Shown here piece after piece: positions 14,505-20,259 of a stretch of DNA of 20,259 nucleotides. The stretch comes from JAQVSH01 sp964349835. GTDB lineage: Bacteria; Bacteroidota; Bacteroidia; Bacteroidales; UBA4181. Under the pieces are notes generated by a model, which saw only the letters and a program-made list of their open reading frames with translations, made no database searches and was not told the DNA's origin. Location of the stretch: positions 1 through 20,259 of the forward strand of contig CAYGID010000039.1 of assembly GCA_964349835.1 (NCBI GenBank), given 5' to 3'. Every line of letters starts with the position of its first letter. The stretch's first letter is position 1. Made by a program: the position numbers and the translations under genes.

Positions 14505-15200
14505 TCAATTAGCAATTCTGAACAACACGGGGAAGAGAAACTCAACCCTCACCGCTTTCCCCTGCTGCGAGCCGGGAGTCCACTTGGGTGAGGAAGAGAT
14601 AACCCTGACGGCCTCGTTGTCGAGCGATGTGTCGCCGCTCGAACGAGCTACAACAACACTTCCTACTTCTCCCTGCGAATTAACAATAAACTTAACGTAC
14701 ACACGGCCCGAAACGCCGTTTTCAAGAGCAATATCGGGATACTTCAGATTCTTTGCGATCCAGTCGCGGAAGGTGTTGTAATCCTTACCCTGAAACTTGG
14801 GCATATGCTCTACGAGGGTATATAGCTCATCTTCAATAACCTCGTCTATGCGGGGACCGTCGTCCACCTTGAAGTCGCGCATTTCCACTTTGGTATCTTC
14901 GTCGGCATCCACATCGATTTCGAAATCCATATCGAGGGTTATCTCATCGGCAACCAGTTTGAGAATTTCTGAGGGCGCGGCGGGAGGCGGGGGAGCCTGC
15001 TGAACTTCGGGACGAGTAATGGGAATAATCTCCTCCTCAATTACCTCTCCAGTACCCGCATAGGCCGAATTCGCCCCTCTCGGAGAAGATTTGTACTCCA
15101 TTGCGCCCCAAACAAGTGCAAGTGCAATCACAAAACCCAACTCGAGAAACAAACTCTTTTTCTTCTCGAGATTCGCCTTATCCGATTTTTTAAGTTCCAT
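14505..15200 (-). CDS. TonB-family energy transducer
   Basis: 231 residues. A short cytoplasmic basic N-terminus is followed by one membrane helix (about 17-35), a proline stretch QAPPPPAAP (68-76), an acidic Asp/Glu-rich spacer (84-126) and a TonB C-terminal domain (137-228) with FRDWIAKNLKYPDIALENG-like sequence, GRVYVKFIVNSQGEVG (165-180) and the terminal FLFPVLF strand. Such proteins carry proton-motive energy from ExbB/ExbD to TonB-dependent outer-membrane transporters. The periplasmic spacer is short compared with E. coli TonB and lacks a long Pro/Lys repeat. No exbB, exbD or susC-like gene is in the window. A good promoter sits about 75 bases upstream. Confidence 0.88.
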   Translation of the reverse strand: MELKKSDKANLEKKKSLFLELGFVIALALVWGAMEYKSSPRGANSAYAGTGEVIEEEIIPITRPEVQQAPPPPAAPSEILKLVADEITLDMDFEIDVDADEDTKVEMRDFKVDDGPRIDEVIEDELYTLVEHMPKFQGKDYNTFRDWIAKNLKYPDIALENGVSGRVYVKFIVNSQGEVGSVVVARSSGDTSLDNEAVRVISSSPKWTPGSQQGKAVRVEFLFPVLFRIAN

Positions 15201-15274
15201 CTTATTTTCTGTTATGATTCATACTCAGGAAACACACCACGATGGAGAGCACAACCTCCCCACCGACAGTTCTA

Positions 15275-15304
15275 CAAAAATAATGCCTATTCCGAGAAAA
15301 TCAA
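15275..15304 (-). promoter_or_regulatory. Promoter of the TonB-family gene
   Basis: On the minus strand a TTG (15304-15302) is followed after 19 bases by TATTTTTG (15282-15275), a fit to the -33/-7 consensus of Bacteroidota. The expected leader is about 70 bases. Confidence 0.6.
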
Positions 15305-15352
15305 GCACTCAGCACATATTTCTGAAACAAAAACATAGCCAGTTAGCTATTC

Positions 15353-16240
15353 TTAGGGAATCATCTTTTTATCGACCTTCCATCCCTCTGCTCCGGCAAG
15401 GCCGCAGGGGTTCCCGGTAAAGAGTTTTCCGGCCTCAGAGTCGCCTTTCAGTTGCCATTTGTACCACTGGGTTGCCACCTTGGCAAACTCTCCGCCGTAA
15501 GGCCGACTGTAGGTTCCACCATGCCCCACATTCAGGTTGGCAACGAAAACAGGCACATGATTAATCTGTCTGAAATCGTCCATGCCGTTATTGTAAGCAA
15601 TATCCGACTCGCCGCCTAAAAGATAGAGCGCAGGGGTATGAATTTTTTTGAGCTGCGTCTTATTCACCTGCGGCATCCCCGGCATACCACCGGTTGGGTC
15701 GTTGAAGAGCCCGCTATTGCACACCACAATTGTGCTGAGTCGCGGGTCGGAGGCTACCTCCAGGGTCTGAAGCCCACCGCACGACATGCCGCTCACTGCA
15801 ATCTTGGTAACATCGAGTTTCTTGTAATAGGGGCTCTTTTTATCCTTGTTCATCGCGATAGCCCAGTCAATGGCATCGGTCAATTGCGAGGAGGTGGAGC
15901 TACCCCTCACCTGTTCGCCCTCCTCCTTGGGCATGGTGCCAATGGCAATAACCAGAAAACCATGAGAGGCCACCTCATTCAGGAATTTATAGTGCTCCCA
16001 AGGCGAATTATTACAGGCTCCGTTGCCCCAGGCAATGATGGGCAATTTGCTTTTTTTGGCGAACTGCGAGAGATCTTGCGGCCGGAAGATGGTGTGCGTT
16101 GCCAGGGTAGGCTCCGTCATCATCACAGCAGGGTAGGAACCGGTACCTCCACCCTCCACAATTCGCGAACTCTTCTCTTGCGAGAATACCGGAAGCGCAA
16201 AAAGCGCCAAAGACAAAATCAACACTTTACATTTCTGCAT
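15353..16240 (-). CDS. Exported alpha/beta hydrolase (dienelactone hydrolase/polyesterase-like)
   Basis: 295 residues with a signal peptide (1-20, ending PVFSQ). The fold is indicated by LPIIAWGNGACNNSP (66-80, strand and oxyanion region), the nucleophile elbow SGMSCGG (150-156, Ser153), the acid LLGGESDIAY (Asp213) and the base NVGHGGTYS (His240), giving a complete Ser-Asp-His triad in order. It resembles secreted esterases of the chlorophyllase/cutinase-like alpha/beta hydrolases. The substrate (ester of a polysaccharide, lipid or xenobiotic) cannot be told. The second elbow residue after Ser is Cys154, and further Cys at 76, 174 and near 279 could form disulfides outside the cytosol. It stands alone between the TonB-family gene and tRNA-Ala. 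No consensus promoter was seen in its upstream 85 bases. Confidence 0.8.
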   Translation of the reverse strand: MQKCKVLILSLALFALPVFSQEKSSRIVEGGGTGSYPAVMMTEPTLATHTIFRPQDLSQFAKKSKLPIIAWGNGACNNSPWEHYKFLNEVASHGFLVIAIGTMPKEEGEQVRGSSTSSQLTDAIDWAIAMNKDKKSPYYKKLDVTKIAVSGMSCGGLQTLEVASDPRLSTIVVCNSGLFNDPTGGMPGMPQVNKTQLKKIHTPALYLLGGESDIAYNNGMDDFRQINHVPVFVANLNVGHGGTYSRPYGGEFAKVATQWYKWQLKGDSEAGKLFTGNPCGLAGAEGWKVDKKMIP

Positions 16241-16326
16241 ATCCCATCATCTATTAGTAATACCTGTGCAAAAGGCGCTATGCCATTACTCTTGAGCAGA
16301 GAAAGCACATAGATTCTCTTTACAAC

Positions 16327-16356
16327 AAAAAAGCTACAAGACAAATGCTTGTAGCT
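16327..16356 (-). terminator. Intrinsic terminator after tRNA-Ala
   Basis: AGCTACAAG (16332-16340) and CTTGTAGCT (16348-16356) form a perfect 9-bp stem with a 7-base loop. On the minus strand it is followed by a run of six T. It lies 13 bases beyond the tRNA 3' end. Confidence 0.88.
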
Positions 16357-16369
16357 CTCTGATTTTTTG

Positions 16370-16443
16370 TGGAGAATATCGGAATCGAACCGATGACCTT
16401 TTGACTGCCAGTCAAACGCTCTAGCCAACTGAGCTAATCCCCC
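16370..16443 (-). tRNA. tRNA-Ala (anticodon GGC)
   Basis: A 74-base cloverleaf on the minus strand. Acceptor GGGGGAT pairs with ATTCTCC and includes the G3:U70 wobble that specifies alanine; the discriminator is A. D arm GCTC/GAGC, anticodon stem TTTGA/TCAAA with loop CTGGCAG (anticodon GGC, complement of 16407-16409, reading GCC and GCU) and T arm ATCGG/CCGAT are intact. CCA is not encoded. It has its own promoter and terminator. Confidence 0.97.
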
Positions 16444-16454
16444 TTTTCGTGGTG

Positions 16455-16485
16455 CAAAAGTATATATAATTCGGAACTCCACAAA
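16455..16485 (-). promoter_or_regulatory. tRNA-Ala promoter
   Basis: On the minus strand TTTG (16485-16482), exactly 19 bases, then TACTTTTG (16462-16455): a full match to the Bacteroidota -33/-7 promoter. The -7 element ends 11 bases before the tRNA. Confidence 0.8.
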
Positions 16486-16507
16486 CATGGAATCAGAAAT
16501 AATCCAT

Positions 16508-16541
16508 TAATTTTGCGCCGGTTCGTCCAGACTATATTTTG
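16508..16541 (+). promoter_or_regulatory. Candidate pfk promoter region
   Basis: TAATTTTG (16508-16515) fits TAnnTTTG but has no good -33 box. Alternatively its TTTG (16512-16515) serves as a -33 box 19 bases ahead of TATTTTG (16535-16541), one base short of consensus. Either would give a leader of 65-95 bases before the ATG at 16613. Confidence 0.4.
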
Positions 16542-16612
16542 GTTTTGGCCTCACAAAAAAGCTCTAACGCATTGAAATTCTATATCTGCATAATCATACA
16601 AACCCATTAATC

Positions 16613-17848
16613 ATGAAACAAGCAATCGCAATTCTCACAGGGGGAGGTCCTGCTCCCGGAATGAATACCGTAGTGGGCAGTGTTGCCAAAACTTTTTTAC
16701 AGCAGGGGTTCCGTGTAATCGGACTGCATGGCGGTTATTCGGGCCTTTTTAATCCCAACCCACGCATGGTCGACATTGACTTTATGCTGGCCGACGATAT
16801 TTTTAACCGGGGTGGTTCGCACCTCAAAATGAGCCGTTTTAAACCCTCCGACAAAAACTTCGCCGAGGATTTCAATCTGAAATTCTTCAGCGAAAACAAT
16901 ATACAGTTACTTGTGACCGTTGGCGGCGACGATACCGCATCGACCGCAAACCGGATTGCCAAATTTCTCGCCGACAAGAGTTATCCCATTGCCAATATCC
17001 ACGTTCCGAAAACCATCGATAACGACCTGCCCCTGCCCTCCGGTTCGCCCACATTCGGCTACCATTCGGCCAAAGCAGCCGGAACGGTAATCGGCACCAC
17101 GGTATACGAGGATGCCCGCACCAGCGAGAACTGGTTTATGGTAGCCGCAATGGGTCGCTCGGCCGGCCATCTGGCTTTTGGCATCGGTGCAGCCTGCCAC
17201 TACCCCATGATTGTGATCCCCGAGATGTTCAACAAGACCGTGATTACCGTCGATAAGATTGTGAATCTCGTTATCTCTGCCATTTTGAAACGCAAAATCA
17301 TGGGCTTGGAATATGGCGCGGCTATGATTTCGGAAGGGGTATTCCACGAACTGAGCGATGAAGAGATCAAAAAGTCGGGAGTGCTCTTTAGTTACGACGA
17401 CCACGGACACCCCGAATTGGGTAAAGTGTCGAAAGCCACAATTTTTAACGAGATGCTCGAAAAGAAGGTAAAAGAGCTGGGCATCAAAGTTAAGAGTCGT
17501 CCTGTGGAGATTGGTTACGAGGTACGTTGCGGCACCCCGACGGCATTCGACCTGGTGTACTGCTCACAGTTGGGTATGGGCGTTTACAAACTTTTCAGCG
17601 ATGGGAAGAGCGGCTGCATGGTCTATGTTAATCAGACCGGCGAGGTAGCCCCTCTCTATCTGAAAGATCTTCAGGATTCTGTAACCGGGAAGATCCCTCC
17701 CCGCCTGGTGGACGTGAATGGGAACCGCGTTCAGTCGGTTATCAACAACATTCTCCATTACATTACCCCCGCCGATTACGAAGCGGCAAAGCAATTTGTA
17801 CCGAATCCCGAAGCCTTCGATTTCAAGAAGATTCTTGGCTGGGAATAA
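16613..17848 (+). CDS. 6-phosphofructokinase, probably pyrophosphate-dependent
   Basis: 411 residues; phosphorylates fructose-6-phosphate in glycolysis. The phosphofructokinase fold is shown by ILTGGGPAPGMN (7-18), GGDDT (104-108), PKTIDNDLP (132-140, catalytic TIDND) and MGRSAGHLA (180-188). In the family, Asp in the second position of GGDD and Lys in PKTIDND are the marks of the PPi-dependent enzymes, whereas ATP enzymes have GGDGS and PGTIDND. Use of PPi, and hence reversibility, is therefore inferred. It is longer than E. coli PfkA (320), consistent with the PPi/long class. It is monocistronic, with a terminator 17 bases after the stop. Fold certain, cofactor probable. Confidence 0.93.
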   Translation: MKQAIAILTGGGPAPGMNTVVGSVAKTFLQQGFRVIGLHGGYSGLFNPNPRMVDIDFMLADDIFNRGGSHLKMSRFKPSDKNFAEDFNLKFFSENNIQLLVTVGGDDTASTANRIAKFLADKSYPIANIHVPKTIDNDLPLPSGSPTFGYHSAKAAGTVIGTTVYEDARTSENWFMVAAMGRSAGHLAFGIGAACHYPMIVIPEMFNKTVITVDKIVNLVISAILKRKIMGLEYGAAMISEGVFHELSDEEIKKSGVLFSYDDHGHPELGKVSKATIFNEMLEKKVKELGIKVKSRPVEIGYEVRCGTPTAFDLVYCSQLGMGVYKLFSDGKSGCMVYVNQTGEVAPLYLKDLQDSVTGKIPPRLVDVNGNRVQSVINNILHYITPADYEAAKQFVPNPEAFDFKKILGWE

Positions 17849-17864
17849 CAGTTCCGACATGCTG

Positions 17865-17897
17865 AAAAAAAAGCCTCCCTTGCGGAGGTTTTTTTTT
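17865..17897 (+). terminator. Intrinsic terminator of pfk
   Basis: An A tract, then CCTCC (17874-17878) pairing with GGAGG (17884-17888) around a 5-base loop, then nine T (17889-17897). The A and T tracts extend the stem. The last T residues also form the -33 box of the next promoter. Confidence 0.82.
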
Positions 17898-17925
17898 GCT
17901 TTTCCCTCAAGAGAGCCTAACTTTG
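17895..17925 (+). promoter_or_regulatory. Promoter of the exported oxidoreductase/isomerase unit
   Basis: TTTG (17895-17898), exactly 19 bases, then TAACTTTG (17918-17925): a full match to the -33/-7 consensus. The leader to the ATG at 17975 would be about 40 bases. The -33 box overlaps the T-tract of the pfk terminator. Confidence 0.75.
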
Positions 17926-17974
17926 GTAAAATCTCACCTGATTTTTTGAACCCTGTTCATAAACTGCAAACATA

Positions 17975-19327
17975 ATGAAGAAGCACAACCCGTTAAGCCG
18001 GAGAGAATTCCTGGGCCGTTCGGCCGTCGGGGCATTTGGCGTTGTTACGGTTCCCGGCCTTGTAGTATCATGCAGCTCCGATGGGAAAGGAGTTGAAAAC
18101 CTGCGCAATGTAGAGATCCCTGAGCTATTGGATGCGGCTCCCGATGGCAAACCGTTAAAAGCCGGACTTATCGGGTGCGGGGGTAGAGGGACGGGTGCTG
18201 CTGCCAATTTTTTGGCTGCCGGGCCCCATCTCCAAGTGGTTGCCTTGGGCGATCTGTTTGCCGATCGGTTGAACTCATGCCGTCAGGCGCTTAGGGAGAA
18301 GGGGCAGGAAATTGCCGACGACCACTGTTTTCTGGGCTTCGACGCCTATCAGAAGGTGATCGACTCGGGAGTTGATGTGGTGCTGCTCTGCACACCTCCG
18401 GTATTTCGGCCCGCCCATTTTGAGGCGGCGGTCAATGCAGGAAAACATGTGTTTTTAGAAAAACCCTGCGCAGTAGATCCGGTGGGTGCCCGGGCCATCC
18501 TCATTGCAGCAAAAAAGGCCGAACAGAGCGGCCTCTGCGTGGTTAGCGGAACCATTCGCCGATCGCAGAAAGATTGCATTGAAACCTATCGGCGGGTGGC
18601 CGGAGGTGCCATAGGCGAGATTGTGAGCGCCCATGTGGTTCGCAACGGAGGTGCCTTATGGCACAGAAAAAGGCAACCCGAATGGAGCGATATGGAGTAT
18701 ATGTTGCGCAACTGGGTCAATTTCTGCTGGCTTTCGGGCGATCACATCGTAGAACAGTTTGTTCACGAAATAGACCAGATGAGCTGGTTTGTAGGGAAAA
18801 AACCCATCAAAGCCATCGGCTATGGAGGTCGACATCGCAGGGTGACCGGCGACCAGTTTGATTTCTTTAGCGTGGAATATGCCTACGAATCGGGCATGCG
18901 AACCAATTGCTCAGCCCGGCAAATATCGGGGTGCGGGAATGCGCACAATGTATTGGTTTTCGGAACCAAAGGATACACCAATTGCTTCGACACTATCTTC
19001 AATTTAGACGGATCGGTGGCATGGAAATATCCCGCTCCCAAACCCGAAGATCCCGATCAAACCTGGGCGGTAAAGGATCCGTTTGTTCAGGAGCACATCC
19101 GATGGGTAACCGCCATTCGGAGCGGCAAATACCTGAACGACGCCGAGGAGCATGTGCATTCGACCCTCATGGCCATTATGGGAAGAATGGCGGCCTACAC
19201 CGGAAAGGATATCACCTGGGAAGCGATTATGTCGTCGACACTGAAATTGGGCCCCGAAACCTATGAAATGGGCTCCGTGCCCGGTATCGAAGAGGTTTTC
19301 CCGGTTGCCGGAACACCTGTTGCCTAA
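17975..19327 (+). CDS. Tat-exported Gfo/Idh/MocA family oxidoreductase (predicted lipoprotein)
   Basis: 450 residues. The twin-arginine signal SRREFLGRSAVG (8-19) runs into a hydrophobic stretch ending VVSC at Cys33, so it is probably a Tat-exported lipoprotein folded with its nucleotide cofactor in the cytosol. The Rossmann domain has GLIGCGGRGTG (64-74) and the family catalytic EKP (162-164) in GKHVFLEKPCAVD. The C-terminal substrate domain has GDHIVEQFVHEIDQMSWF (255-272) with the His residues usual in sugar-active members. These enzymes oxidise or reduce sugars or cyclitols with NAD(P). The GH109 subgroup looks less likely because the EKP lysine is kept. It is followed 26 bases later by an exported isomerase-like protein, suggesting joint action on a periplasmic sugar or glycoside. 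Substrate unknown. Confidence 0.88.
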   Translation: MKKHNPLSRREFLGRSAVGAFGVVTVPGLVVSCSSDGKGVENLRNVEIPELLDAAPDGKPLKAGLIGCGGRGTGAAANFLAAGPHLQVVALGDLFADRLNSCRQALREKGQEIADDHCFLGFDAYQKVIDSGVDVVLLCTPPVFRPAHFEAAVNAGKHVFLEKPCAVDPVGARAILIAAKKAEQSGLCVVSGTIRRSQKDCIETYRRVAGGAIGEIVSAHVVRNGGALWHRKRQPEWSDMEYMLRNWVNFCWLSGDHIVEQFVHEIDQMSWFVGKKPIKAIGYGGRHRRVTGDQFDFFSVEYAYESGMRTNCSARQISGCGNAHNVLVFGTKGYTNCFDTIFNLDGSVAWKYPAPKPEDPDQTWAVKDPFVQEHIRWVTAIRSGKYLNDAEEHVHSTLMAIMGRMAAYTGKDITWEAIMSSTLKLGPETYEMGSVPGIEEVFPVAGTPVA

Positions 19328-19353
19328 CCCCTATACCCAAAACAAATCACGCT

Positions 19354-20250
19354 ATGGAAAGACGTCGATTTATAAAAAACACTCTTTTGGCTGCCGGAGC
19401 CTTTTCGCTGGGCTCCCCTTTGCTTGCCGGGGGTACAGCCCCCACGCAAGCCCCTCTCTTTAAAAAATCTATCATGTGGGGCACTGTCAGCATGCCCGGA
19501 ACCGTTCGCGACAAGTGTATTGCCATTAAGAGTGCAGGTTTTCAGGGCGTTGAATTTAACAGCCACATGGATAGAGTCGAGGCCATTGCCGCCGCCAAAG
19601 AAGCAGGGCTGGAAATCTCATCGGTGTGTAATGCAAAACACTGGGCATTCCCTCTGTCGCATGCCGATGCGGAAGTGCGTCGTCAGGGGATCGAAGCAAT
19701 GAAAGTGGCCATGGAAGATGCCAAAGCCTACGGCACAGATGCCGTATTGCTGGTTCCGGGCGTAGTGAACAACACCATAAGCTATAAGGAGTGCTGGGAT
19801 CGTTCGTCCGAACAGATCAAACAGCTGGTTCCTCTGGCCGAAAAGTTAAAGGTAAAGATCTGCATTGAGAATGTCTGGAACAACTTCCTGTTGAGCCCCC
19901 TTGAGGCTGCCAACTATGTAGACCAGTTTAAGAGCGATCAAGTGGGCTTCTATTTTGATGCCGGGAATGTACTCGTTTATGGCTGGCCCGAACAGTGGAT
20001 CCGGATTTTGGGGAAGAGAATGTTCCGACTCCACATCAAGGAGTTTAGCCGGAAAGTTGCCGACACGAAAGGGAAAGGGGCCGGCTTTGGGGTAAAATTG
20101 ACTGAGGGCGACAACGACTGGAAAGCCATCATGGCGGCAGTTCGTGAAACCGGTTACGAGCCCTGGCTAACCACCGAGCAATCAGGTGGCGATTCTCTGG
20201 AGGGGCTGATAGACCTCAACCGCAGGCTCACAAACATCATCAACATCTGA
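19354..20250 (+). CDS. Exported sugar phosphate isomerase/epimerase-like TIM-barrel protein
   Basis: 298 residues with a Tat-type signal, RRRFIKNTLLAAGAFSLG (3-20), ending near LLAGG. The body is an xylose-isomerase-like TIM barrel (AP endonuclease 2 superfamily): GFQGVEFN (62-69), CIENVWNN (170-177), GFYFDAGNV (198-206), RLHIKEF (225-231) and WLTTEQSGG (271-279). Glu172, Asp202, His227 and Glu275 fit the four metal ligands of the tagatose-epimerase/hydroxypyruvate-isomerase type, so a metal-dependent isomerase, epimerase or lyase is expected. Because it is exported, a sugar phosphate is not a likely substrate despite the family name. It lies 26 bases after the Gfo/Idh/MocA gene under the same promoter. 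The stop is 9 bases from the window end, so further operon genes may follow. Confidence 0.86.
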   Translation: MERRRFIKNTLLAAGAFSLGSPLLAGGTAPTQAPLFKKSIMWGTVSMPGTVRDKCIAIKSAGFQGVEFNSHMDRVEAIAAAKEAGLEISSVCNAKHWAFPLSHADAEVRRQGIEAMKVAMEDAKAYGTDAVLLVPGVVNNTISYKECWDRSSEQIKQLVPLAEKLKVKICIENVWNNFLLSPLEAANYVDQFKSDQVGFYFDAGNVLVYGWPEQWIRILGKRMFRLHIKEFSRKVADTKGKGAGFGVKLTEGDNDWKAIMAAVRETGYEPWLTTEQSGGDSLEGLIDLNRRLTNIINI

Positions 20251-20259
20251 TGCAGCGCT

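Noticed and set aside
1..20259. Mobile elements, CRISPR arrays, phage or defence genes
   Set aside because: No transposase, integrase, repeat-spacer pattern, toxin-antitoxin or restriction genes could be recognised; both tRNA genes lack adjacent attachment-site duplications or integrases.

Overview
The window reads as chromosomal DNA of a member of the Bacteroidota, most likely order Bacteroidales. The pointers are several matches to the -33 TTTG / -7 TAnnTTTG promoter of this phylum, an S46-type dipeptidyl-peptidase start, a DUF4270 lipoprotein, a stand-alone heptose-1-phosphate adenylyltransferase separate from its kinase, a phosphofructokinase with pyrophosphate-type motifs, and TonB-family and exported Gfo/Idh/MocA proteins. 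Family or genus cannot be fixed from this sequence alone. No insertion sequence, prophage, CRISPR array or rRNA was seen. Coding density is high and no gap between genes exceeds about 200 bases.

Left part (1-6439). A minus-strand cluster runs panC, panD, a multi-spanning LPG-synthase-like membrane protein, rfaE2 (heptose-1-phosphate adenylyltransferase) and the start of an S46 peptidase cut by the window edge. Divergent from it is a plus-strand cluster: a stand-alone, motif-degenerate N-terminal GT5 (glycogen synthase) domain, a DUF4270 lipoprotein and rfaE1 (heptose-7-phosphate kinase), followed by tRNA-Pro(CGG) with its own promoter and a strong terminator. The two halves of ADP-heptose synthesis therefore sit in the two arms of one divergent locus, each in the same arm as cell-envelope genes.

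Middle part (6514-14504). crcB (fluoride channel) converges on a polA-uvrB pair that is spaced as an operon. Upstream come a small Spy/CpxP-like exported protein with a Gly-rich repeat tail, then coaD on the plus strand, whose 3' end overlaps convergent hflX by 35 bp. panC, panD and coaD are all coenzyme A pathway genes.

Right part (14505-20259). A TonB-family energy transducer and an exported alpha/beta hydrolase lie on the minus strand, preceded by tRNA-Ala(GGC), which has a textbook promoter and terminator. On the plus strand are a probable PPi-dependent phosphofructokinase with terminator, then a two-gene unit. That unit encodes a Tat-exported, probably lipidated Gfo/Idh/MocA oxidoreductase and a Tat-type exported sugar isomerase/epimerase-like TIM barrel. 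The pair is the best candidate here for a less-charted system, possibly extracytoplasmic oxidative sugar or glycoside processing. Its promoter takes its -33 box from the T-tract of the pfk terminator.

Most of the window is ordinary housekeeping. The less ordinary items are the degenerate GT5 domain, the exported oxidoreductase/isomerase pair, the hairpin in the hflX leader, and two in-frame coding repeats.
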